Shown: positions 45,838-58,400 of the stretch, piece by piece
Position numbering within the stretch: the stretch's first letter is position 1
Layout: the number at the start of each line of letters is the position of its first letter
Source of the DNA: Haliclystus octoradiatus
Taxonomy: Eukaryota; Cnidaria; Staurozoa; Stauromedusae; Haliclystidae
DNA length: 64,000 nt
NCBI GenBank assembly: GCA_916610825.1
Contig: OU744447.1
Coordinates: forward strand, 18,507,563-18,571,562
Direction: 5' to 3'
Position numbers and translations under genes: made by a program
The notes under the pieces: model-generated
What the model saw: only the letters and a program-made list of their open reading frames with translations
Databases searched by the model: none
Told to the model about the DNA's origin: nothing

Positions 45838-47438
45838 ATGAATATGGCACACATTGAAGAAGCTGTATCAGTTGATGAAGATGTCCATTCTTCAGTTACA
45901 TTACAAGTGAACGAGAATGAAATCAGAAGAAGGAAAACTAAAATATTTGTGGGTGGTTTAAAGTATACTTCTAAAGACGATGTACTGCATGAATATTTTA
46001 GCACATTTGGAGAAATATATGAAGCAGTTGTAATATATGACCGTCAAACGGGTGAATCAAAAGGCTACGGGTTTGTAAGTGAAGTTTATCGTTCTTGTAT
46101 TACGATACATTGCAACATTGATTGATTTAGTGGTGGAATTACGGAATTGTTTGATCCGTTAGGTTACCATGGTAAGAGAGGAAAACGCTGCTGCAGCAAT
46201 TGAGAACAAAACACCGAGGCTGGATGGAAGAAAATGCAACGTTAACTTAGCCTATCTAGGACAGAAGAAAAAGGTGGAAAGACAGGGAACTGTAATGAGA
46301 GGTGAGTATATCATCTTTAGGTGGATTTCATGAAATATTGAATGAAAGCGATATATACAGACGTATACAGACTGTGTTGTCAATTTATGATTGGTTCCTT
46401 TGTATTTAGCTGCGCCAATCAATGAACAGAAGACCAATGCTTATGCCGACAACTGCATAGTACCAATGGTCAACTCAAACTTGTACGTATAATTACTACA
46501 TAACGTTTTATACTATTTTGTTTGACTTTAATTGTTGGGTCAGATACGTATATACTATGTAGCTCCAATGCGGCATTATATAGTAGATTATTTAGCATTG
46601 TCTACATTTCTTCATGGACTTATATACATTTTTATGGTCATAGATCCACTACCAGCGTAGAAATTAGGAGACGATATATCCAAACTTCATGTGAAATCGA
46701 AGCGCAACGCAAAATCATTAGTTCTCGGATATGTAATATATACAGACCAGGGAATATAAATTGTATAACTTGCGGTAGTTCATCGAGGCATCGATATACT
46801 TGTAACTTTATGGATGATAGAATATGTAGATAGATAAATGTAGTAGTCCGTTGCTCGATTGTAACTGTGTCTGTATCCATTGATTTTTTTATAGGACATT
46901 CAACTACATCGCCCCAATGAGTCAAAACACACCAATGTCGAACACAAGGCACTATTACCAGCCAAGAAATGTGTTTCAGTTAACAGACCTGATAGTAAAG
47001 CACTCGAATAGAATGATGCTAATCCCTTATCATTTGCCCTTGCCTCTTTGGTTTTGTCCTCCGGTTCAACAACCATTCATTCTCGGTAATACACAGGACC
47101 AGATGCACTACAATCCCCGACCTACAACATACCTCGATGGTTATCAGGCAAATCATGCACTTCCTCTATTGCCAATCCCTACTATTTATCCTTCGTTCCC
47201 TTGCAAGCAACATGCAGGATATCATTCAAACCAATTCAAAGTACGTGCAAGTAATCTGAACAACGTCAATGGACCAATAGACTATAACATCAACACTCAT
47301 GGACAAAGTATCGTTCCAATAACACCTCCGCCTCTACAAATAATTAGTAATGACTCTCCTGACCGTAGTGAACTAACGAAAGAAGAAATAGATAGTGCAT
47401 ATGTACATTTAGTTAATAGCAACAAAGAAACTATATGA
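45838..47438 (+). CDS. BOLL: DAZ/Boule-like RRM protein
   Basis: Four exons: 45838-46074, 46163-46301, 46410-46482, 46895-47438. They give 993 nt and 330 residues with consistent phases and GT-AG sites. One RRM spans about 33-115. RNP2 is KIFVGGL and RNP1 is KGYGFVTM, the latter formed across the first splice junction. The block LDGRKCNVNLAYLGQ matches the Boule/DAZL signature (LDGR.VNVN.AY). The first residues are acidic. The C-terminal 200 residues are Pro/Tyr/Gln/Asn-rich and low in similarity; I do not see a clear DAZ repeat. Boule proteins act in germ cells as translational regulators needed for meiosis, by binding 3' UTRs. An AATAAA follows at 47548. It converges with the coiled-coil gene on the other strand, with about 160 bp between the two coding ends. 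Confidence 0.85.
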
Positions 47439-47547
47439 CATGAATCATTAGTATTATTATTAATACATACTAATAGTATTGCTTAATTACATCAGTTATA
47501 CGTATATGCCACACTTTAGCTTATATGGTACTTAATGCCGCTGTATG

Positions 47548-47553
47548 AATAAA
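47548..47553 (+). terminator. Poly(A) signal AATAAA of the DAZ/Boule-like gene
   Basis: AATAAA 110 bases after the stop codon on the coding strand. It is close to the convergent gene's stop at 47600, so the two 3' UTRs may overlap. Confidence 0.55.
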
Positions 47554-47599
47554 AAGATCGTTATTACAGTCACTTAATTAACGACAAGGTTGGACTGCG

Positions 47600-48361
47600 T
47601 TATTTTTTAGCAGTCTGTTTACCAACCATATAGCATGGCAACATCTCTCTCACGCTATTTTCCAGTTTCTCGTTATAAGCAATATACTTTGCAAGTGTTC
47701 TTTCTTTGGCTTCTATGTTTCTTTCCAGTGATTTGATTTGTGTCGCATATAATTCTGTTTCATGTCGAACGGTGTTGATTGCTGCTGTTAGATCGTGCAT
47801 CTTATCATCTAATTGATCATTTTCAGTAACAGCATTGTCGACTTTATCTCTCTTCATATCTAATTCAATTGTTAAAAAGGCTTTCCTCTCTTCTAATTGG
47901 TTAACAAGCACTTCCACTTTTTTTAGTTTCAATTCGACTTGTTCAAGATCTTTCTCCATACGATTTTGTTGTGCCTTTCCACATGCTACCTTTTCATACA
48001 TATCATTCAGCTGGTCCTTTTTACATTCAAAAACTTTCTTCTTCAAATCAACTGCATCTTCAATCTGGCTTTCAGTCATTCTGCTTATGTATTCTTTCAG
48101 CGATCGAAGGTACAGTTGTCTATCAAAAACTTTCTGTTCAATATATTTTCTCTTCTCTTCTGCTTTTCTCAGCTTTTCAATCATATCTTCTATCTGACTT
48201 TGTAGCTCTAGTTTTTCATTTGTCCATTTTATAAACCTTTTTTTCGCTTCATGATTGAGTGTGCTTGCTTTGTGATAGCGATCCTTTGCCTCTGAGATTT
48301 CCCCTTTCAGCTCCACCATTTTCTCTTTCAGACCCAAAATCACATCCGTCATTGTACCCAT
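47600..48361 (-). CDS. Coiled-coil protein, unrecognised
   Basis: A single-exon frame of 253 residues. The ATG at 48361 gives MGTMTDVILGLKEKM. Nearly the whole length is a charged heptad-type coiled coil rich in Lys, Glu, Gln and Leu (for example LQSQIEDMIEKLRKAEEKRK and MEKDLEQVELKLKKVEVL). There are no breaks until a short non-helical end, LPCYMVGKQTAKK. It has no signal peptide, membrane segment or catalytic motif. Tropomyosin-like or ciliary coiled-coil families are possible, but I cannot assign it. Lack of introns next to intron-rich neighbours hints at retroposition or a young gene. No AG acceptor lies close to the start, unlike several neighbours. Confidence 0.6.
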   Translation of the reverse strand: MGTMTDVILGLKEKMVELKGEISEAKDRYHKASTLNHEAKKRFIKWTNEKLELQSQIEDMIEKLRKAEEKRKYIEQKVFDRQLYLRSLKEYISRMTESQIEDAVDLKKKVFECKKDQLNDMYEKVACGKAQQNRMEKDLEQVELKLKKVEVLVNQLEERKAFLTIELDMKRDKVDNAVTENDQLDDKMHDLTAAINTVRHETELYATQIKSLERNIEAKERTLAKYIAYNEKLENSVREMLPCYMVGKQTAKK

Positions 48362-48792
48362 TTTGATTGTAAACAATTAGTTAATTTAAAAACATTCACT
48401 GATCACATTATGTTACACTTTAACATATATACAACGTTATGAAAATGCTGACAGTCTGCTTACATTACCAAACTGAAAACGCATTCGCCCTTGAATGACT
48501 TGAATGAGAAAGTTAACAATATTAACATTTTTAGCACCAAAAGGATCTCTGCCTCGCACAAATAACCGACTGAAACCTGTTCATTAAATCTACCACTATA
48601 ACCACCGTAAGAGAACCAAATCAAATGAATAAAAATTAAACAGAAAATCCTGGTCATTTTATGTATTTGCATTATTGAATAGATGAATTGGTTTCCTCTT
48701 AAATTGCATCTATCGAAGAAGCGATCAAAGACAATAGTCACGTGACATTGAAATACTCGGCATTATACTTCTAAAATTTACATAAATGTAAG
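48362..48792. other. Spacer between coiled-coil gene and small minus-strand gene
   Basis: Non-coding. It should hold the 3' UTR of the small gene and the promoter of the coiled-coil gene, both minus strand. No repeat is seen. Confidence 0.35.
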
Positions 48793-49361
48793 TCAGCATA
48801 TTTTCCTCTCCACCAAGGATCCGTTGTCGTCTGCCAGCAATCGTTCAAGCCGTGATCTCTGTAACGTTTAAAATAAATGTAATAATGTAGTACTGAAATA
48901 TATAAATGCACGTGTAAAAGTTATGTTATATGACTATATATTAATGGTACCTCTCTTTGGTCGAGAGTGTCTCGCAGACATAATTTTCGTTCTGTCGTAT
49001 CCACTGATTGCATGAAACTCTGAAGGCGTACTGCTCGTACAGCTGTTGCCTGGCATCCGATTAAGCGTTCTACTTCATTGGCCTTGAATAGAAATGTATT
49101 TTTGAGCCTGGTATTGACGATTATTAATTATCTTGTATTTTTGAAGAGATTGTCTTACTTTGTTAGAGTAGTAACTCCTTCTTGTTGCTTGAATTCTTCT
49201 TCTGGCTTCAGCTGCCCTGTAAATAATATCGCAATTTATGTCTTGATCATTAAATTAAATAATTATTAAACGTTTGAGATTTATATATTCAATAGGAAAC
49301 TTTACTTTAATTGGCCAATCAGCTGTTGACTTGGAGTAGCTTGAGACGGTTTCTGAGTCAT
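48793..49361 (-). CDS. Small 103-residue protein, possibly CFAP141-like
   Basis: Four exons: 49361-49306, 49216-49159, 49082-48951 and 48858-48793. All junctions are GT-AG with matching phases. The protein starts MTQKPSQATPSQQLIGQLK, is basic and helical in the middle, and ends LERLLADDNGSLVERKIC. Length and the C-terminal pattern R-x-x-x-L...E...L-x...G-x-x-x-x-x-R recall the axonemal microtubule inner protein CFAP141 (human, 101 residues), but similarity is weak. An AG acceptor lies only 9 bases before the ATG, so the mRNA 5' end comes from a spliced exon. That acceptor is also in frame with the last clear TUBGCP5 exon upstream, so this exon may be shared. Confidence 0.55.
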
Positions 49362-52300
49362 ATCGGAGAGCTGAAAACTAAAAAACATGCATACGTCAAT
49401 TACACGATCGATGTATTACAGTATCACATTAATTTGATAGATTCTTACTCGTAATTGATGGCATTAGTTTCTTTCGATTTGATTTTATTTCCTCTATTCG
49501 GCTCATATTTCTGGATTCGATCAAATAAATGATATATATTGAATGAATGAATGAATATATGAATGAATGAATTGAAATGAATTATATATATATTGAAGCT
49601 ATAATTATTAATCTATATAGGTACTTCTGAATAAGGGTGGCCTACCGTATGACTGACATTTTTCTTTCTGAAAGAAGCATTATTATTTACCAACTTTTGT
49701 TTCGCATTCATATTCATTCCTCGGCCTCGAGCTACGCAGATCTTTGATTCATTAAATTATCCCAATTTTAAATTCACTTTATCATTGATATCATTATCAC
49801 ACAGGCTGAAAATTTCAAATTGATGAAGCTTATTTAATTGCTGATATCATGCTAATATCAAATATAGTTAGTAAAAATCAAAACAAAGATTTAGCCATTT
49901 TGTTACTCTGGCTACATGGCAACGGCATTTTTTTAGCCATTTTGAAATATCCTCGTTTTTATTTCATTGATCAATGATTGTATTCATAGCTCTGAATATA
50001 TTAGGCTAAGAACCACGGCCATAAATCCTGTGAAGATGACACCCCAATTAAATTTTTTAATAATTTTGAAGGAATTAACAAATCTCACCGGTAAAATTGA
50101 GAAAAAAAACCCGGTCAGAAATATGTAGTTACGGCATTGACTTGCCCAAGTCTCACTTTTACTTTGACGATTTTGATATGTTGGTAAGTGAAGCCGCTTA
50201 CCGCTCGTCAAAGTGCGGTATATCAAAGCGGGAATTATAGATCAGTCAAGTTACGGCAGTGAGAATAACTGTTGAAAATACATCAAACATCATACATCAA
50301 ACTTCATGGGGTCTTAATTCAGAATCGTAGAACGTGCATGTTCTTCGAAGCGACAACACCCTTTCAACCTATTGTAGCATACTCCTCTGGGGTAGTCCAT
50401 CTGAAAGATATTCTATACTTTGTTGGGGGATTGTCATTGGATGCAAAGTGAACTGAGTAGCAATGTCAGCAATCATTGATTTTTCGATATTTGGTTAATC
50501 TTTTCAATTGATTTACTTCATTATAAATCGAGATATTAATTGAACCTACACGAGTATTTTCATATGAAGATAATATCAGAATGAAGAGTACAATAAAATA
50601 AATAAATTATTTACAGATATTAGTATACTGCAATCGCAGTATTAACAAGTTAATTATACTATAGGTAAAGAAGAAATCACGTAGTTAAAGACATTGCCAA
50701 GTGTTCAACTGAAAACAAACACAAACAAATACAATTCAATATAGTTTGGTAATATGAGGAGGAGAAAGGGGGATGCTAGGTACAGATCATGAAAAAAATA
50801 AACAATTTTACGAATCACAATGGCAAAAGTTGCAAAACCACGGAATAGATAATCACGGGTGACGAAAATCCCTTTCCCCCCTCCAATAATTCCTAGCGCA
50901 ATAATCTAGATGCCTGTGATGGATAGTCAAAGTGGAAATACGACATAATGATACTTACGATAAGGAAAAGATCTTCGCTTCAAAAGATTTCGAAGGAAAG
51001 AAAGAATAAACCGATGACATTTATCAAAATCATCTTCAAATTCACATAACTTTGTATCTCTGTAATGATAAAAACGGCGTAGTCATATTGCAATGAAAAT
51101 TACCAAAAGCAGAGACTTATCTAGGGTCTGAATTTGGTATACTTACGTCTCTGTGGTAATGCCTGCATCCCACAGTGTTCGAAACTTAACAGCAGCAGAG
51201 AGAATACGAAGTATAGCAGCCATCAAAACTTCAAGCTAAAACATCATAATGAAATGACATGTTCGATTGAAAGAGTGGATGTAGCATCAATGAGTTACTT
51301 AGATTGTTCATTTGATAAATATATACTTGGGATAACATTGAAGGCTGACCACGGTCAGGGACAGGATTACTTTGATACGTGTATGTATAACAATAATGAC
51401 AGAGCCTCGACTATCACAGGACCAACCTTACTTTGCGAAGGTTGATGACGAAGAGAATAATTTTATAGACAGGTGACATATACAGATTTACTGGAAGTAC
51501 GTTTACAAAGACTATAATTCAGATTTTTATCGTTACGATACTTACACTGTCACTAAGAAAGCATCGATCAAGAATGTTGCCAAGGAAACGATTGTGGGCA
51601 TCAATCAACTGATCTAAGTCATCCAACTATATGATGACGTATTTAGATAAAGATAGACATATTATTAATTTAATGCATATACGGTTATATCATTTCAAAT
51701 TATTTCGCTCATATAAGATGCTGACTCACGATTGATAGCTGATGGTCGAATTCTAGCCCAGTGCCGTGAATGATCTAAACAAATTCAATTAAATAATTAG
51801 GTTCAACTATATACTATTACATATCTGTGCAACAGTTTCAGTAGCCTATAGTGCAGTAGAGCATACTGACCCGTGTCATGAAGTAGGTGTGAAAGTTTTG
51901 AATGAATTGCAGCAGCCTCATTCTGAATAAAAACAATCTCTGTCTGACATTGATATGCGACTGCGTTGATGTCTTATCAGCGGTTACAGCTATCAGAATA
52001 AATCAATGCAATAAATTAAGACGTACAATTTTGCATTGTGGCCATACCATGTAAAGTGATAGATTGAGATACATAACAATAGATCTACCTGTGAATGAGG
52101 CACGCTCAACCGACCACAAGGCTTGTTTGAGTTGCAATAAAAACCGAAATACTTTGTTGTACTCTTTTTGGCTGGCATCACTCAAGATGATAGAAATAGG
52201 ATGAGGAACCTGGAAAACAAAATAATGAAAAACCTAGTCAAGTTGAAATAGTGACCCAAGATAAATCATATCAATACAAATAATTATAATGATAATGTTT

Positions 52301-52412
52301 AACGTACGTTATAATGTAGTCTTATCGAATCAAAATTAATTTCGTTCTGTTCGCTTGGTAGACGTTGGTCATTTACATTGGATTCAACAGTTAGACTGAA
52401 AGATATGAACAT

Positions 52413-52446
<34 letters not shown>

Positions 52447-55400
52447 TATTTTAAATCAATTCACATGCAAGTAACTTCCTATTTTACATTATACTGCACC
52501 TATCGATTAGATTGGGATGATTGAGCAAGAGAGCGTCATGTAAAACGATGTTTAAATACGATAGATCGTGCCAGTGGAGTTTTTCTGAGATATTTTCGAA
52601 AAGTTCGGAATAAAAAAGACTTGTTGTGTCTCCATCCGCCATCAAATAGAAATCCTAAAACATAAACAGACAGCAACAGTTTTTCATACTAGCATTCACG
52701 AACTAATAACTGATTCGTATAATTTTAAGGAATTTCTTTTAAAGGACCAACTCTTACCCTCATAACTTGCAAATGACGATTGAGACCAAAATCGTCTTTA
52801 AACATTTTAATTAGCAGACGACAAGCCTACAAAATAATGAGATGAAACAAACAATAACGATACCAAAAGAACGTGCGTGCAGTATCTCCGTGGCTGCCCG
52901 CGTAGCTGTATGGTGCTGAATCGAGAGGAAATCATCTTACTGATTTGTATCTTATGTCAATGGAAGGAAAGAGTGACCTCTGGATCAGCATTTCCAAAGG
53001 GAGATAAACGTCACCTGAAAAATTGAAGTGAAAGGAATCAAGCAATGCTTTCATTCATCTGATTTATCATTTATTTAGGATATCTAATAAGTTTACAATA
53101 ATATTTTTTCATAGGAATGATTACTCAACAATGAAAGTGCTCCTCCCTGACGAGCGAGAGTATCCCCGATAGTTGGCTGCATCCCCCCCATTTGGTGTCA
53201 CCCCTGACTCATTTACTTATTCTGCTCAATAATCTTGCTATATTGCATCCGAAGATACCGCCTCTATGAATTTATTTGCTGCAATAGCGAATTGAGTCCA
53301 GTCCAGTCCATTATGCTCCACTGCTTGTATTAGCATGATTCACAAAGGCGGAGTATATAATGCAGCATCTCTTTAAAATAAATCTGATCTCTTCGTTGCT
53401 GTTAATTATTCTGAAATGTCGTACCTTGAATGCTGGTATCTGATGAGAGCGGAGACGGAGAAACCATCCCATCACTACAAACAACGGCGTAACAAATTTA
53501 CTACAAAATATAGAAATACTGTATATACTATTAACACTCAATCAAGAGACCAGAGATTCAATCACCCACCGGTCAACTATCGCATCCAAATGACGTAGTT
53601 CTGCTTCGAAGCAATCCACATAATTCCGTTGCATCAATCTAGTATCTTTCGGCTCAGGATGGTCATGATATTTGATGACGTCATTAACTGTAATGATATG
53701 TATGTGCCAAATTAGTTAGTCAAAATATGCCATAGCGGCTGTACTCGTGTTATATAATAATATGCATTTACATATTCTTGTATGACTCATCTGACTCATA
53801 TGACTCATATACATGCATGATACATATTAATTATGTTCTTCTTACATGATTTCGATTCCTTTCTTAGGCTAGCTCGAAATTCAGCAACAACGGTACTCGT
53901 CCAATCTTCCAATCGATTCAACTGAATAAATATGAAACAGCATCAATATGACTGTAGTAAATAAAATCACATACTAATAAATGCAAGAAAAGAGTGGGCA
54001 ATCAGAGCGGTTTTACCCGGGGGAGGAGTGTAGCATTGCTTTCAGGGAATGAAATATTTTACCCAGGGAGTAGCAATTTGCGTATTTGTTACACACTACA
54101 CTGTAAAATCAATATAGCTTTTTATTTATATAATTTTTTTGGTGCACTTGCTTAAAGATTGGAGGATTGTATAAAATCGGCGCAAGGGAATTTGCGACGA
54201 CGGCCTCACAAAACACCTGGGGTACCCCGCGTACGTCAAACCCCGACAAGCAATACTTTCACGAAACGAAGTCCATTAATTGGCCAATGATGAAACTCAA
54301 AAAGAGAGTACAAAATACAAACCTTCCCAAAGCTACGGATAACATTCATTGCCTTTCCGGCTAATAATATCTGTGAAAGAGAATAAAAAATTAAAACTAT
54401 TTGACTGTCATGGAAAGAAAAAGCTTTAGAAAAATATTATTGAAAGAAGTCGAAAACAACACGTTACTGTACAATGATTACAATGTACATTGTGCTATAA
54501 ATACCGACAAGAGGATACCATATTCGGCATAATTACAGCAATTTTGACAAATACTTCAACTGGTTCTATGGTGTAATGGTTAGCACTCTGGACTTTGAAT
54601 CCAGCGATCCGAGTTCAAATCTCGGTAGAACCTGCCTTTTTAATTTTTTAAATGATTGTAAACATCATTGCTCCTGAACAACAAGGTATTCCTTCGGAGA
54701 GTCATTGCTCCAAAATTTATTTGGAAAAGAAAGAAATGGAAAAATTATCAGAATGCGCGCGCATAGTTACGATAATTATGTGGCATTTGCGTGGGACCTG
54801 CGTGATACACTATTGCAGTTGATTCTACACGTACTAGGTACACTGAATTACAGTAATTGAGCATACTGTTAACCAAACAGAGAGGTTTTACATTGAACAG
54901 TAAATGTTTATTCATCATAAGTCTTATGCGGGGTCTTACGACTAGTCTCAATGTGATGTAAATAATCAAGAACTGCAATTTATACCTCCTTCGCTTTGGA
55001 TTTAAGAAATTGCGGTACAGCTGCGGGACATTGTTGCGTGGCGTCATTCGGAAAAACTGGAATGATAGGTCAGTCATGTGGATTATTTCATTATTGCAAA
55101 TATCATTATTACTTTACTACGTGATATAATATGATACATTAGTTTAAATTAAGAAGTGATTCATTTATTTATTTACTACATACCTCTCAGCTTATATGCA
55201 TCATTCCAGTATATACTTCCAACATTGTCAGAGGCATCAGATCTGAAACAGGCACTCAAAATTAATAATAAAATAATAGAAAACGTACAACATTGATGAA
55301 TAATTAGCAATGCAATTGGATCCCACCGCTCAACACAGAATTCGTCTCTCAAGATTGTTGGCAAATATCCGTTTGTCATCCAATTATCAAGTTGATCTAC

Positions 55401-58400
55401 TAGCGGGTTGATTGTGTCCACAAAAACAGTAAAAAGGGAATCAAACTGAAATAGAGAATATCAACAGCTGAAATTACATTCTAGGTTTCAAGAAATTTGC
55501 TGATCATTTGGTTTACGTTGCGTTTCATTCAAACCATTTTATAGTTACAGTAGTTTTTATTATTATTATTATTATTATTATTTTTTTTTAGAATAAATAA
55601 TTTATTTAACATTAATTAGAAAACATTGCTTATAGATAGTTAATAACATAATTTAATATAGTTGAAATAAATCGCCTGATGATCACCTACTGGTGTGAAT
55701 CTAGAATGTTTTATTTTTAACTCTCATTTTATATAACAGCCCTGATTAATTTCATTGAACACTATACCAAGAACTGATGTGGAACAATCCCACTATTAAT
55801 ATTAATATATTATTTTATTTGATTATTATTTTTTTATATAAAGTCATTATAACAATAATTTATCAACTTCACTCTTCCTGATGGTTCTCATGACTGATGC
55901 AGCATACAGTACTTTTAGGAGGAGGAGGAGGATTAGCTCAGATGGCAGAGCAACTGAACTTCAGATCTGATCATATCTGATCGACTGTGGTTCAAATCCC
56001 TCGAAGGTCAACTCAGCCTTGACTTTATCTGAAACATCAAATGCGTACCATCTAAGGATGGCGGATGGAATGGTCCAAAGGGAATTCCTATTGCGCATCG
56101 TTGCGCATTGACAATCGAGACCTTTCTGCCATGAAATCCTGTTGAATTTAATCTGCAGTGTCGCGGCTGAGATCAACATACAGCGTTTAAAATCATTGCT
56201 CTCAGCAAAAAAAGCCATTCATCTAGAAATAGAGGAGTGGTACCGGTGCCTTCGGTAGGGCGACACCGTCTACGTTATTATTTACAGTAGTTTGAACATT
56301 AGTGTATAGAGTCATGTACCAAGTGTTTCTATCGACTTCATATGCTGCATGAATACAGACAAAATTATACAGTTTTCTCCTATCACAGTGAAACCTGTAT
56401 ATAACAGCCAACTGCGATGAATGTAGATAAGCTGACCACTATTTACAAGTGGCCTTTATGTACAGGGTGCCAGGGCTGCTTTAATAGATACTGTAATCCT
56501 ACTTTGGACATTGCTAGAGTGACCACTGTTATCAGGTAAACTCTGTATAGAAACGGATGTTAAAACAGGTTTGAATGTACCCACTTGTGGGTTCAGGGCA
56601 AGACATATATTCCCTGAATTCCTGATCATTATGATTTAGAAACAATTAAAATAATTCATTACTACTATATAGAGTCAGCCAAACTAAATTTGAGGAATTT
56701 ATTTCTTGTTACTAAATGCTGCCAGGACAAGTATCAGGGCATAGTTCTGAATCCATCCTACCGGATTATGACAGATTATTCAAACATAGACTATTATAAT
56801 AATATATTATAATATGAGGTGAGACATGTATGTGAGAGTGCTCAATGTTTGTTAAGACAGAGCATAATATAGAATAGACACAAAGATGAGGCAAAAGCCT
56901 TTTCCGTTACTCGGAGTTTCACGCGTTTAATTTGCGTTCATCAGGCAGTTTACCGTTAAGCCGTTTACCGGTAAACCGTCTGATGAACGCAAAGTAAACG
57001 CGTGAAACTCCGAGTAACGGAAAAGGCTTTTGCCTCATCTTTGTGTCTAACCTAGACTATTATGAAGAATCATGCTTGCATCAAATTTTAGGCTAGGATT
57101 CTTTCGAAATACTTTAATACAGTCAAATTAAGCAAACTTTTCTTGATTTTCAAAATACAAAGAAAAGAAAACTAATAAGCACCACTTACAATTGATTTCT
57201 TTGAAGAACGACGCCCATCTGCAGTTGTCAGAAGATCGTAGAAAGTGTCAAGAAATACACACGTGCGCTGAATGGGTAAACAAAGTACATCAATTGATAT
57301 TACCCTTGCATAGCAGTCAGCTGTTAAGTGTGGTCATTTGGAATACAGAATCAATAACTATCAGATTTTAATCTGAAATTAATAAGATATCTATTGTATA
57401 TTCTAGTCTGTGTCACATTCTGCGATTCATTCACAAAGTAATTCCTATCCTTTTGTGAATGAATTGCGGCCTGTAACACAGGCTATTGTGTATATTACTT
57501 GGAATAAATATCCTTATACACTTTTCTTAGCAAGGTCTTAGTCTGCGCACAGACTAAATAGACATTTACATAGGTACTGAATTGAATAACAAATAAATTG
57601 GATAATAAAGCAAAGTTTGGTGAAACTTACATGTGGCAATTCAATGCAGTCATTTTCAACAATCCCTTTTTTGTAGAGGGCATGGAAGGTATAAATCTAC
57701 GATTAAACAAAAACAAGCGTAATAATGAGATTGATATTAAATGCGGTTGACATTTGATGATCGTAAGAAAAACAAGATCTTCTCTTACAGCTGATTGCTT
57801 TGTAGATATATAATCTAGAAGGTTGCTAAGCAGCAAATGTTCACCTAAAGACACAAAGCGAATACACTTCATTAGATCTTATCTTGATAGTAGGCTAAGA
57901 CGTTACAACTGGAGAAATAATATTTAAACATAGAGTCTTGCTTGCATAAATATGCTGATACACCATGTATATTGTATATTATAGTATGCCAGCGGTCCCT
58001 TACATGCACTGCTATGGAATAAGTAGGCTATCTGGAATAATTTATTTTACTTTCAAAATGTAAAATCATGTATTTCAAATGCTCTTTCTCAAAAAATACT
58101 AATCCATTCGTTGAAATAATCAAGGGCACTTACAATAGCATGTTAAGGTACAAATTTTCAAGTTGAAGTTTTAATATTGTTCCTGAACATGTAATGAATG
58201 TTTATGAGTCCATGAAATAATCCACAGTTCATGTATTGTCCATGAATTTGGACGAGTTGGCCAGAAGAAGAAAATGCTTGCTGCTAATTATACTGTAGTA
58301 ATAATGTAAGTGAATAGTATAAATGGTGCTTAATGCTGCAATGTGATTCCATAAAATAGCCATAACATTTAACTTTGATTAATAAATTATTGAGATAGTT

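Noticed and set aside
47835-48234. Plus-strand Ser/Phe-rich open frames
   Set aside because: They are the reverse complement of the Lys/Glu-rich coiled-coil gene.
55931-56010. Candidate tRNA gene
   Set aside because: It has A and B boxes but the acceptor stem does not close, and the same body follows at a second locus, so it is the head of a SINE.
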